From Clostridia bacterium (GTDB taxonomy: Bacteria; Bacillota; Clostridia; Oscillospirales; CAG-272): a stretch of DNA of 16,222 nt. Of the stretch, positions 6,852-13,602 are shown piece after piece. The position numbers and the translations under genes were made by a program. The notes beneath the pieces are model-generated. The model made no database searches. It was not told where the DNA came from and was given only the letters and a program-made list of their open reading frames with translations. The stretch lies in the NCBI GenBank assembly GCA_017466495.1, contig JAFTUB010000150.1:1-16222 (forward strand), given 5' to 3'. Each line of letters starts with the position of its first letter. The first letter of the stretch is position 1.

Positions 6852-6880
6852 ATTATATCGTGTTTGCGGCTTTTTGTCAA
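6852..6880 (-). promoter_or_regulatory. Consensus sigma-A promoter of yceD-rpmF
   Basis: TTGACA (6875-6880) and TATAAT (6852-6857) on the minus strand, both perfect, with a 17-bp spacer. Confidence 0.93.
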
Positions 6881-6900
6881 GCATTATTTTTATGCCGGGC

Positions 6901-6938
6901 AAAAAACTGCGAAAAAATTGCAAAAAAATCAAAAAAAA
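6901..6938. promoter_or_regulatory. Four helically phased A-tracts (curved DNA)
   Basis: A-runs of 6, 6, 7 and 8 at 6901-6906, 6912-6917, 6922-6928 and 6931-6938 recur about every 10-11 bp, between the divergent yceD and tRNA-Ser promoters. Phased A-tracts bend DNA and, upstream of a -35 box, can act as UP elements. Confidence 0.7.
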
Positions 6939-6951
6939 TTTCGGTTAGGGG

Positions 6952-6980
6952 TTGATTTTTTTGAAGAGATGGTGTATAAT
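6952..6980 (+). promoter_or_regulatory. Sigma-A promoter of tRNA-Ser
   Basis: TTGATT (6952-6957), a 17-bp spacer and TATAAT (6975-6980), 42 bp ahead of the mature tRNA. Confidence 0.85.
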
Positions 6981-7022
6981 AGACAAGTCGCGTGGAGAGC
7001 CAACCTCCCCGACGCCGAATAT

Positions 7023-7114
7023 GGAGAAGTCGCCTAGTTGGTCGAGGGCGCACGACTGGAAATCGTGTAGGCGTTAAAAGCGCCTCCAGAGTTCGAATCT
7101 CTGCTTCTCCGCCA
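7023..7114 (+). tRNA. tRNA-Ser (anticodon GGA)
   Basis: A 92-nt tRNA with encoded CCA. The acceptor stem pairs GGAGAAG with CTTCTCC, the discriminator is G, the anticodon stem CACGA/TCGTG holds loop CTGGAAA (anticodon GGA, reading UCC and UCU), the long variable arm has a GGCG-type stem typical of class II serine tRNAs, and the T-arm contains GTTCGAATC. Confidence 0.97.
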
Positions 7115-7118
7115 AGTG

Positions 7119-7142
7119 AAGGCACCCTGTGGGGTGCCTTTT
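7119..7142 (+). terminator. Short terminator after tRNA-Ser
   Basis: AAGGCACCC and GGGTGCCTT pair (9 bp) around a 4-nt loop, with a short run of T. The weak T-run may allow read-through into the HAD gene, for which no separate promoter was seen. Confidence 0.7.
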
Positions 7143-7190
7143 GCTTTCAACTTTACAGCTTGTCGGCTTCGGCCAAGGGAGAACCTGTAC

Positions 7191-8021
7191 ATGGGAAAAT
7201 TTGACGGCATCCTGATCTGTACCGATCTGGACGGAACCTTACTCAAAAACGACAAAACGGTGTCCCCCGAAAATCGGGAGGCCATTGCCTATTTTATGGC
7301 AGAGGGAGGTTATTTCACCTTTATCACCGGGAGAATGCCTTACTTTGTCAAGGATATTCTCTCCCGGGTCAGCATCAATGCCCCCTTCGGCTGTATCAAC
7401 GGGGCGGGGATTTATGATCCGGTGGCGGGAAAGTACGTTTGGACGCAGCCCATACGGGATGATGTCATCGAATTGGTGCGGTATGTGGATGCCAACACCG
7501 AGGATATGGGGATCCAGATCAACTGCTTTGAGCACTTGTATTTCTCCCGGGAAAACGAAACCATGGAAATCTTCCGTCAGCGAACCGGTCTGCCCAATCT
7601 GGTGCGGGATTATGAGGACATCGGTGAGCCCATTGCCAAGATCGTTTTCGGGGACTATCGGGAAGAGCGTCTGCTGCGGGTAAAGGAATTGCTGGACGCC
7701 CATCCCCGCCGTGACGATTTCGATTATATCCGCTCCGAACGGTCGCTGTACGAGATCCTGCCCAAGGGAGTCAGCAAAGGAACCCTGCTCGCCCGCATGG
7801 CCGAGCATCTGCAGATCACCATGAACCACACGGTGGCGGTGGGGGATTATTATAATGATGTTTCCATGCTGCAGGCGGCGGGAATCGGTGTGGCGGTGGA
7901 AAATGCTACCGCCGAAGCGAAGGCTGCGGCCGATCATATCACCGTTTCCAACGAGAATCACGCCCTGGCGCGGATCATTGCCGACCTGGATGCGGGGACG
8001 CTTCGTCTTCCTTCCCGCTGA
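7191..8021 (+). CDS. Cof-type HAD-IIB family phosphatase
   Basis: A 276-residue cytoplasmic haloacid dehalogenase-type hydrolase. Motif I is CTDLDGTLL (nucleophile D12, acid/base D14), motif II FITGR, a lysine in the KGTLL segment, and motif III VGDYYNDVSML (G218-D219...N222-D223). The large cap between motifs II and III identifies the Cof/IIB subclass, which dephosphorylates sugar phosphates, pyridoxal phosphate and similar small molecules with Mg2+. The open frame extends back to 7116 over the tRNA terminator; the ATG at 7191 with AAGGGAG 9 nt upstream is chosen. It lies between tRNA-Ser and an OPA-type transporter. Substrate not predictable. Confidence 0.92.
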   Translation: MGKFDGILICTDLDGTLLKNDKTVSPENREAIAYFMAEGGYFTFITGRMPYFVKDILSRVSINAPFGCINGAGIYDPVAGKYVWTQPIRDDVIELVRYVDANTEDMGIQINCFEHLYFSRENETMEIFRQRTGLPNLVRDYEDIGEPIAKIVFGDYREERLLRVKELLDAHPRRDDFDYIRSERSLYEILPKGVSKGTLLARMAEHLQITMNHTVAVGDYYNDVSMLQAAGIGVAVENATAEAKAAADHITVSNENHALARIIADLDAGTLRLPSR

Positions 8022-8060
8022 GTTTGCCTTTTTTGCGCCCTGCTTTGCGCACATTGTCGC

Positions 8061-8089
8061 TTGACAAAGCGGGAGGTGTGCGGTAAAAT
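8061..8089 (+). promoter_or_regulatory. Sigma-A promoter of the MFS gene
   Basis: TTGACA (8061-8066), a 17-bp spacer and TAAAAT (8084-8089). The leader is about 57 nt. Confidence 0.8.
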
Positions 8090-8152
8090 ATAAAAGGTAT
8101 TTTTTGTCATGTTCCGTCAAAATCCCATGTGCGAAGGAGCTGTATAATTTCC

Positions 8153-9340
8153 ATGAAAAAGCTTTCCCTTGTGGCGCGCCAGCGACTGACCTTGTCTCTC
8201 TGCGCCATGGCCTATGCCATCATCTACACCGGCCGCCAGAATCTGTCCATTGCCTCTCCCCTGATGCAGGCGGACGGGATCACCGACAGCGCCGGAATCG
8301 GCATTATGGGCAGCGCATTTTTCTTTGTTTATGCCATCGGCCGCCTGCTCAATGGCTACATCGGTGACCGGGTCAACGCTCGTGTCATGCTGATGGTTGG
8401 CATGGGCGCGGCAGGTGTTGCCAACCTGGTGGTGGGCTTTATGCCTCCGCTTCCTGCAATGATTGTGCTGTGGGGCGTCAACGGCTTCTTCCAGTCCATG
8501 CTGTGGGGACCTGCCCTCAAAACGGTAGTAGTCGCCTATGAAGGCTCGCCCGAGAAGAGCAAAGCGCTGATGACCATGTCCACCGGCGTTGGACTCGGCA
8601 GTCTATTTGCGGTGGTGGTGGCCACCCTTTCCGCACAGGCAGGTGCCGGTGCCGTCTTCTTCATTCCCGCCGGGCTGATCCTCTTCTTCGGCGCCATGCT
8701 GATCTTCCTTCCCCCTGACGGTCTGCGGCAGACCGAGGAAGCCAAGACCGATATATGGGCACAGTTCCGGGTCATCCTGCGGGATCCCAAGCTGTGGCGG
8801 ACGCTTTTCCCCGCCGCTGCCCACGGCGTGGTGAAGGATAATCTCATCCTTTGGGTGCCCACCCTGTTTATGACTCAGTACGGGCTGGATCTGAACAATG
8901 CGGCTTATTTCGTCTTTATCATGCCCCTGGCTAACTTCATCGGACGCCTGCTGTTCCCGGTTGCCTTCCGCATTTTCCGCAGCAATCAGGGCATCACGGC
9001 AGCAGTCTCCTTCGCCCTCTGTGTGGTATCCCTGGCTCCTTTCCTGCTGGTGACACCCCCTGCGTGGGTCTCCGCACTCCTGCTGGCTGTGGTGGCCATT
9101 GCAACCTCCTGGATCAACGCGGTTTATCTCTCCATCTATCCCGCCGACTATGCCAAGGAGGGTTGTGTCTCCACGGTTGCGGGCGTTATGGATGCCGCTA
9201 CATACACCGGCTCTGCTATCGGCTCTGCTGTCTTCGGCGCGCTGATCATTGTGGCCGGCTACAACGCCATGATCGCCATTTGGATCGCCCTGTGCGTGAT
9301 CTCGGTGCCGCTGATGCTTTGGAAGTGCAAAAAAGCATAA
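8153..9340 (+). CDS. MFS transporter, organophosphate:phosphate antiporter-like
   Basis: A 395-residue integral membrane protein with about 12 hydrophobic helices. The N-terminal segment YAIIYTGRQNLSIASPLMQ and the loop 2-3 motif YAIGRLLNGYIGDRVNAR, followed by GVNGFFQSMLWGP, resemble the OPA family (GlpT/UhpT/UhpC), which exchanges organic phosphates for phosphate or senses them. The start at 8153 (MKKLSL) is favoured over 8129, which overlaps the ribosome binding site; the AAGGAG is 13 nt away, longer than ideal. It has its own promoter and a bidirectional terminator. A paralogue is encoded at 15165-16222. The preceding HAD phosphatase would fit a phospho-sugar substrate, but that is inference. 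Confidence 0.88.
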   Translation: MKKLSLVARQRLTLSLCAMAYAIIYTGRQNLSIASPLMQADGITDSAGIGIMGSAFFFVYAIGRLLNGYIGDRVNARVMLMVGMGAAGVANLVVGFMPPLPAMIVLWGVNGFFQSMLWGPALKTVVVAYEGSPEKSKALMTMSTGVGLGSLFAVVVATLSAQAGAGAVFFIPAGLILFFGAMLIFLPPDGLRQTEEAKTDIWAQFRVILRDPKLWRTLFPAAAHGVVKDNLILWVPTLFMTQYGLDLNNAAYFVFIMPLANFIGRLLFPVAFRIFRSNQGITAAVSFALCVVSLAPFLLVTPPAWVSALLLAVVAIATSWINAVYLSIYPADYAKEGCVSTVAGVMDAATYTGSAIGSAVFGALIIVAGYNAMIAIWIALCVISVPLMLWKCKKA

Positions 9341-9351
9341 ATGATGCAAAC

Positions 9352-9386
9352 AAAAACGGTCTGCCGCATTGCGTCAGACCGTTTTT
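9352..9386. terminator. Bidirectional terminator between convergent MFS and Dabb genes
   Basis: AAAAACGGTCTG (9352-9363) pairs perfectly with CAGACCGTTTTT (9375-9386). Both strands have a U-run, serving both convergent genes. Confidence 0.93.
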
Positions 9387-9387
9387 C

Positions 9388-9690
9388 TTATCTTTCGCAG
9401 TCCAGAACAACCAGTGCTTCGCGCACTTCCTTGACATATTCCAGCACCTTCTGATGTGCGGGATGCTCGGCATAGATTTTCATGTCCTCCACCGACTCAA
9501 ACTCGGTGGTGAGCATCATGTCATAGGACATTTCGGTGTGGGAGATGTCGCAGTCGATCTCCATGAGCTTGATCTCGGGGATGATAGGGAGCAGAGCGAA
9601 CAGGGAATCGCGGACGATCTGCATATTTTCGACCTTGGTCTTACCCATGGCCTCTTCCTTGAATTTCCACAGTACAACGTGACGGATCAT
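9388..9690 (-). CDS. Dabb (stress-responsive alpha/beta barrel) domain protein
   Basis: A 100-residue protein starting MIRHVVLWKFKEEA, the classic opening of the Dabb family, followed by a segment ending IPEIKLMEID, MSYDMMLTTEFESVEDM and YAEHPAHQKVLEYV. Dabb proteins form small dimeric ferredoxin-like barrels; some are stress-induced, others are cyclases or monooxygenase relatives, and most are uncharacterised. The frame is open to 9807, but the start at 9690 is set by the conserved N-terminus and a GGAGG site 9 nt upstream; the promoter lies within the upstream extension. Monocistronic, cytoplasmic. Confidence 0.9.
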   Translation of the reverse strand: MIRHVVLWKFKEEAMGKTKVENMQIVRDSLFALLPIIPEIKLMEIDCDISHTEMSYDMMLTTEFESVEDMKIYAEHPAHQKVLEYVKEVREALVVLDCER

Positions 9691-9727
9691 GATGTGTGTC
9701 CTCCGGTTTGAAATTGATTTCGAGGGT

Positions 9728-9756
9728 ATTGTATCATTTTTTGCCCGATCTGTCAA
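9728..9756 (-). promoter_or_regulatory. Sigma-A promoter of the Dabb gene
   Basis: TTGACA (9751-9756) and TACAAT (9728-9733) on the minus strand with a 17-bp spacer. Confidence 0.82.
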
Positions 9757-9851
9757 GACTGGGGCGGGGCAGAAAAAAATTTGGCGCGGTATGGGAACAA
9801 ATTGCAAAAATAAACGTCTTATCCGGTGAAACCATTGGGAGGTGAAATGCT

Positions 9852-10607
9852 ATGACCGGAAAAGAAAAGTGTAAGATTCTGCGCAGAATCCGCCGTGAGA
9901 TTGCTGCCGCCAACGATATTCCCGATCGCGAGCGGGAATGCACCCACACCGGGGAGTGCAGCGGTACCTGTCCCTACTGCGAGGCCGAGCTGCGCCGCCT
10001 GGAGCAGAGCCTGGCTGAGCGTCGATCCATGGGCCGGCGCATCGCCGTGGTAGGGTTGTCCATGGGCCTGCTGACCGCCAATCTCTCCTCCTGCGACAAT
10101 CCCTTTGCCCGGGGAAGTCAGCTCCAGGGGGATGTGATGGCGCCCCCCGATACCACGGGGAATGAGCAGATCGAACTGACCGACCACATCCCCGGCGAAC
10201 TGGTGGAGGCGACCACCACCACCGAGCCGCCGATTATCGAGGGGGAGATGCCGGTACCCGAAACCCTGATGGGCGATCCCGTCCTGCCGATGCCCGAAGA
10301 GCCTACCATGGGGGTTCCTCTCGTGCCTGAAACCGACCTGCCCGAGCCGGAGGAGGAGCCTATTGTGCTTCAGGGGAAAGTTGCACCTCCCGAAACCGAC
10401 TTGCCAGAGCCGGAGCCCGACGAGGAAGATGCCGCCATTACCACCGAGCCCTATACGGAAACAACTGTGCTCATGGGCACCATGCCCGTGCCCGAAACTT
10501 TCGTTGCCGGCGGGATCGGTCCCGATCCCGACCTGCCCGAGCCCGAGGAGGAGCGGGACGCGGTGACCATCGCGCCCGAGACCACCGTCACATCCCCCGC
10601 ATCATGA
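9852..10607 (+). CDS. Cys-motif, single-helix protein with Pro/Glu/Thr-rich repeats; radical SAM partner
   Basis: A 251-residue protein I cannot assign to a characterised family. Three parts are visible. Residues 1-60 are charged and contain C30-x5-C36-x3-C40-x2-C43 (CTHTGECSGTCPYC), a possible metal or Fe-S site, within predicted helices. Residues 64-80 are hydrophobic and end in LSSC (Cys81), which resembles a lipobox but after an unusually long N-terminal region. Residues 82-251 are disordered and acidic, with five loose repeats of the form [LIT]xGx(3-4)[VAP]P[ED]T, for example IEGEMPVPET, TMGVPLVPET, LQGKVAPPET and LMGTMPVPET, three of the later ones followed by DLPEPE. The stop overlaps the next start as ATGA, so it is translationally coupled to the radical SAM gene. 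A GGGAGGTG site precedes the start. Confidence 0.8.
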   Translation: MTGKEKCKILRRIRREIAAANDIPDRERECTHTGECSGTCPYCEAELRRLEQSLAERRSMGRRIAVVGLSMGLLTANLSSCDNPFARGSQLQGDVMAPPDTTGNEQIELTDHIPGELVEATTTTEPPIIEGEMPVPETLMGDPVLPMPEEPTMGVPLVPETDLPEPEEEPIVLQGKVAPPETDLPEPEPDEEDAAITTEPYTETTVLMGTMPVPETFVAGGIGPDPDLPEPEEERDAVTIAPETTVTSPAS

Positions 10608-11230
10608 GTACCCCCGTTTTCCGCGCCTTTGGGGTGTCTCGTTTGCGGATGGCCAGCGACGGGGAAGGGGTGACCACCCTGGTGTGCGGCTACGGCTGTC
10701 CCCTGCGCTGCCGCTACTGCCTCAATCCCCAATCCTGGCGGGAGGGAACGGTAACCCGTGCCTATACCCCCGAGGAGCTGTGGCGGGTGCTGAAGCGGGA
10801 CGAGCTATACTTTCTTGCCACCGGAGGCGGCGTGACCTTTGGGGGCGGGGAACCGTTGCTCTACGCTGATTTCCTTCCGGCATTCCGCGCTGTCTGCGGG
10901 GAGGAATGGCGGATCAATGTGGAAACCTGCCTGTCGGTTCCCCGCCGTGCGGTGGAATTGGCGGCACAGGCCGCAGACTGCTTCTATGTGGATGTCAAGG
11001 AGGGGGATCCGTCCCGTTACGCCGCCTACACCGGTAGGGATGGGGGTCTTGCCTGGGACAATCTCGCATGGCTGCTGTCGGCTGTAGGCGCGGGGCGGGT
11101 TGTGGCTCGTTTGCCCCTGATCCCGGGCTATAACACCGAGGTGGATACTGATGCCACGGCGGAACGGCTCCGCACCATGGGAATCACGCGCATTGACCGG
11201 TTTACCTACCGTCTGCCCGATCAAAAGTGA
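10604..11230 (+). CDS. Short radical SAM enzyme, PFL-activase-like
   Basis: A 208-residue radical SAM protein. The cluster motif is CxxxCxxC at C32, C36 and C39 (GCPLRCRYCLNPQSW), as in pyruvate formate-lyase activases, with an extra C28. Other activase-like blocks follow: GGGVTFGGGEPLL (SAM-binding GGE), INVETCL, CFYVDVKEGD and RLPLIPGYN. It is shorter than typical activases (about 245 residues) and has no extra ferredoxin or SPASM cysteine cluster. Such enzymes normally make a glycyl radical in a partner enzyme, but none is encoded here. The 4-bp ATGA overlap with the repeat protein and the shared terminator make that protein the likely functional partner. Also possible: it activates a glycyl radical enzyme encoded elsewhere. 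Confidence 0.88.
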   Translation: MSTPVFRAFGVSRLRMASDGEGVTTLVCGYGCPLRCRYCLNPQSWREGTVTRAYTPEELWRVLKRDELYFLATGGGVTFGGGEPLLYADFLPAFRAVCGEEWRINVETCLSVPRRAVELAAQAADCFYVDVKEGDPSRYAAYTGRDGGLAWDNLAWLLSAVGAGRVVARLPLIPGYNTEVDTDATAERLRTMGITRIDRFTYRLPDQK

Positions 11231-11232
11231 AC

Positions 11233-11271
11233 AAAAGGGAAGCCCCCGCCATGGCGGGGGCTTCCCTTTTT
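11233..11271 (+). terminator. Intrinsic terminator of the repeat-protein/radical SAM operon
   Basis: A 17-bp perfect stem (11233-11249 with 11254-11270) with a CATG loop and flanking A and T runs; it can also stop the convergent GDPD transcript. Confidence 0.94.
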
Positions 11272-11286
11272 CATTTGTTGCAGGAC

Positions 11287-12090
11287 TTACTGATGGTATC
11301 CCTTCTTGCGGAGCAGATCGAGGATAACATCGGGATTGTCGCAGGTGATCAGCGTAGCGCCTGCCGCAATGGCAAGGTCCACACCTCGCTCATCCTTGAC
11401 ACCGGCACCTGCCCAGGGCTGAGGGCCAAGGGCTTCCATGGTGTCAAACTCTGCCTTGGTGGCCATATCAATGTCAGAGAAGAGAGATTTGAACATACAG
11501 GTGCAGTATGCGTAGGAGTAGGGGTCGATGGTCATGCCGCGGCCCAGGTGATGGATGGGGTAGTAGGCGTGCTGGCGGTACTTCTTGCCGTAGGTGGTGA
11601 AGATGTACTCGTGCAGCTGACCGCTCCAGGTGTTGAGGACAACGCGGTCGGTGAAATTGTATTCGTCCACAATCTTCAGCACGCGGTCGCAGACCTCATA
11701 GGCATTAGGATTGTTCTTAGGGTATTCCTTCAGCTCCAGGTCGAGGGTGATGGTGGGGTGGTCCTTGACCATCTCCATCAGCTCGATGAGGGTGGGAATC
11801 TTTGCGCCCTTGAACTGCTCGCCCTTGAAAATACCCGCGTCCAGAGTGCGCAGCTCGGCGAAGTTCTTCTCGATGACAAGGCCCTTGCCGTTGGTGGTTC
11901 TGTCCACCGTGGCATCGTGAATCAGCACCAGCTCCCCATCCATGGAAACGCGGATGTCGGTTTCGATCTGATCAACCCCAAGATCCAGTGCTGCCTGGAA
12001 CGCCTCGAGGGTGTTTTCGGGATATTGAGAGCGGAATCCGCGGTGTGCGGCAACATAAATATTGGTCTTACTTTGTGTCCAGTAGTTCAT
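11287..12090 (-). CDS. Glycerophosphodiester phosphodiesterase
   Basis: A 267-residue cytoplasmic GDPD-family TIM barrel. It begins with AAHRGF...YPENTLEAF (His16, Glu25-Asn26), then QIETDIRVSMDG (Glu43, Asp45) and LVLIHDATVDRTT (His58, Asp59), which are the metal and catalytic residues of the family; later blocks include TLDLELKEY and ITCDNPDVI near the end. These enzymes hydrolyse deacylated phospholipids (glycerophosphodiesters) to glycerol-3-phosphate and an alcohol with a divalent metal. No signal peptide. GGGAGG lies 5 nt before the ATG. It has its own promoter, close downstream of the terminator of the presumed ncRNA. Confidence 0.94.
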   Translation of the reverse strand: MNYWTQSKTNIYVAAHRGFRSQYPENTLEAFQAALDLGVDQIETDIRVSMDGELVLIHDATVDRTTNGKGLVIEKNFAELRTLDAGIFKGEQFKGAKIPTLIELMEMVKDHPTITLDLELKEYPKNNPNAYEVCDRVLKIVDEYNFTDRVVLNTWSGQLHEYIFTTYGKKYRQHAYYPIHHLGRGMTIDPYSYAYCTCMFKSLFSDIDMATKAEFDTMEALGPQPWAGAGVKDERGVDLAIAAGATLITCDNPDVILDLLRKKGYHQ

Positions 12091-12119
12091 GGTAACCTCC
12101 CGTTTTGGTAGATGAGTTT

Positions 12120-12148
12120 ATCTTAGCACATTCCAAGGGGCTTGTCAA
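12120..12148 (-). promoter_or_regulatory. Sigma-A promoter of the GDPD gene
   Basis: TTGACA (12143-12148) and TAAGAT (12120-12125) on the minus strand with a 17-bp spacer. Confidence 0.8.
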
Positions 12149-12190
12149 GGGAAAGCATGAAAAAGATCTCCGCTTTTTGCGGAAACAGGG

Positions 12191-12223
12191 AAGAGAAAAG
12201 GGCCTCCGCGTCTGCGGAAGCCC
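12191..12223 (-). terminator. Intrinsic terminator of the presumed ncRNA
   Basis: On the minus strand GGGCTTCCGC pairs with GCGGAGGCCC (10 bp, one G-U; 12214-12223 with 12200-12209) and is followed by TTTTCTCTT. A second small hairpin with a T-run follows at 12163-12183. Confidence 0.82.
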
Positions 12224-12293
12224 TGTCTTGGTTATGAGGTAAGTGTGAATGTATAAAGCGTTTTCTCCATTGGGTTATGCTAAGAGAAACGAG

Positions 12294-12734
12294 TACATTG
12301 GCGTGCCTTCTCCTTTCGCACAGCGGGGCGGGATTGACCGCGCTTTTTGCGCCGTCTGACCGTCAGATGTTGTGGTACATTGGCGTGCCTTCTCCTTTTC
12401 GCGCAATCGTGTGGCGGTGCGTCTGCATCTATATCAATACGGACACATGGTCATGGAAATGCGTTTTTCTATCCCGGGATGCCTTTCCCACTCGGGAAAG
12501 CATTGGATCCGCGCAGGATGGAGATTTTCTCTGATTGGTATTCAGCCCATTGGCGGAGTACTCCTTTGTACGAATATGGGGTGTGAAGCGAGTCACGGGT
12601 TGTTCGGTTGTCATTCAGCCCATTGGTGTGCCTTCTCCTTTTTGCACAAAGTGTGGCGGTACGTCTCTCTTATGGGGAGGGAGGATTTACCTCAGTTTTG
12701 ACAGCCCATCGGAGTGCCTTCTCCTTTCGGTCGG
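12294..12734 (-). repeat. Five-copy degenerate repeat array inside the presumed ncRNA
   Basis: Copies at 12294-12322, 12376-12404, 12541-12572, 12615-12648 and 12702-12734. The minus-strand core is AAAGGAGAAGGCAC followed by [GAT]CC[AG]ATG. Core-to-core spacing is 82, 170, 73 and 86 bp, so one unit near 12460 may have decayed. Copies 2 and 4 also share an upstream ACCGCCACAC box. Flanking stems are visible: TGTGC/GCACA (12627-12648), TGTGC/GCACG (12302-12322), GTAC/GTAC (12558-12571) and an imperfect GCGC/GCAC (12385-12404); the copy at 12702 lacks one. Confidence 0.85.
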
Positions 12735-12780
12735 TTCGCTTGGGTACATCCCTTTGATGCACCTCCTGCTTTCCGATTTC

Positions 12781-12809
12781 AGTATAGCAGATCTTTGCAC
12801 ACTTGTCAA
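12781..12809 (-). promoter_or_regulatory. Strong sigma-A promoter of the presumed ncRNA
   Basis: TTGACA (12804-12809) and TATACT (12781-12786) on the minus strand with a 17-bp spacer, and no coding region directly downstream. Confidence 0.83.
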
Positions 12810-12862
12810 TGGTTTTCTCATTTGATGGCCGAAGTTTGTATATTTGCATAAAAACATATATC

Positions 12863-12886
12863 GATTTTGTGCAAACAGCACAAATC
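12863..12886 (-). terminator. Probable weak terminator after the SGNH hydrolase gene
   Basis: A GATTTGTGC/GCACAAAATC hairpin (9 bp with one extra base) just after the stop; a T-run (TGTTTTTATG) lies about 10 nt beyond it on the minus strand. Confidence 0.5.
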
Positions 12887-12889
12887 TCG

Positions 12890-13576
12890 TTATGCCATAG
12901 CGTGGATCATCGAATTCCCCATGAAGCGCTGACCGTCAAGGTTGGGATGAATGCCGTCGGGACAGAAAAGAGATGCCGGATTCCAGAGGGAGAGAAAATC
13001 GGCGCGCAGATCCAGCAGACGGCAGCTGCATTCCCGGGCGATCTTTGCGATCAGGGCAGAGTAGCGCTCGTGGTAGCGGTAGATGTGATCCTTGTCCCCC
13101 AGCCATTGCAGGATGTTGGCGGGGTTCAGACCGCCCCGGGAGATGAAGGAAAAATACCGTTCGGAAACGATGGGGGGCAGGGTAACCAGTACCGGTTCAA
13201 TTCCCCGCGCGGCGACCGCACCGATCATGCTCTTCAGCTTTTCCTCGAAGAGCGGGGCGGGGGTCTTGGGCAGATGCTCGCTCTCCGGCGCACGGCTGAT
13301 GGCTTCCCAGTCAAAGTCGCAGTCATTTCCGCCATATTCGATGATGGCCATGTCGGCGGTGAGTCCGCGGTCGAGGTCCCGCTGCATGATCTTCTCCCCT
13401 TCGAGGATGGTCGCTCCCATGCGGGAGTGATTGATCAGGGTAAAGCCCAGCGCTTCTGCCGCAATGGAGGCCGCGGTCTGCGGAGCCAGTGCATACCGTT
13501 GCCGCGTCTCGTCGTAGATCACGCCTTTTGTTACCGAGTCTCCCCATATGACCACCTTTTTTTCGTTTTTGCTCAT
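12890..13576 (-). CDS. SGNH/GDSL-type hydrolase
   Basis: A 228-residue cytoplasmic esterase-like protein. Block I is VVIWGDSVTKGV with the nucleophile Ser14, block II has the SRMGAT glycine, block III is IIEYGGNDCDF (Gly-Asn-Asp), and block V is CPDGIHPNLDG with the Asp207-His210 pair; together these define the SGNH fold. Such enzymes hydrolyse ester bonds in lipids, acetylated sugars or other small molecules. No signal peptide is present, so an internal substrate is likely. An ATG at 13585 sits inside the ribosome binding site; the ATG at 13576, 9 nt from AAAGGA, is preferred. It has its own promoter with a palindrome across the start of transcription. Confidence 0.9.
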   Translation of the reverse strand: MSKNEKKVVIWGDSVTKGVIYDETRQRYALAPQTAASIAAEALGFTLINHSRMGATILEGEKIMQRDLDRGLTADMAIIEYGGNDCDFDWEAISRAPESEHLPKTPAPLFEEKLKSMIGAVAARGIEPVLVTLPPIVSERYFSFISRGGLNPANILQWLGDKDHIYRYHERYSALIAKIARECSCRLLDLRADFLSLWNPASLFCPDGIHPNLDGQRFMGNSMIHAMA

Positions 13577-13602
13577 GGATATCATTCCTTTTGTTGCCAG
13601 AT

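Larger units (their letters stand above)
12191..12774 (-). ncRNA. Presumed ~580-nt structured non-coding RNA
   Basis: This stretch has no credible gene on either strand, yet it begins at a strong minus-strand promoter (12781-12809) and ends at an intrinsic terminator (12191-12223). Between them lie five related modules whose RNA contains AAAGGAG, in most cases in a small hairpin loop, followed by a [CG]CAATG-like sequence. Short open frames in the area show no conserved domain, and the repeat modules cut across all reading frames. Large ornate RNAs such as ROOL have a comparable size, and Csr/Rsm sponge RNAs have a comparable repeated-GGA-loop design, but I could not match this RNA to either. 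Identity unknown; the transcription-unit signals are clear. Confidence 0.55.

Noticed and set aside
10604..11230. Pyruvate formate-lyase activase (pflA)
   Set aside because: No glycyl radical enzyme gene is adjacent and the protein is shorter than typical activases; the specific name is not justified.
12294..12734. CRISPR array
   Set aside because: The repeats are diverged, spaced 73-170 bp apart, have internal variable-length stems, and no cas gene is present.
12191..12774. tmRNA, RNase P RNA, SRP RNA or 6S RNA
   Set aside because: None of the conserved sequence hallmarks was seen, such as a tRNA-like end with CCA or the RNase P core GAGGAAAGTCC.
12277..12881. Several overlapping 60-110 residue open frames in the repeat region
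   Set aside because: None shows a recognisable domain or a convincing ribosome binding site, the repeat units cross all frames, and a promoter and terminator on the minus strand explain the region better as RNA.
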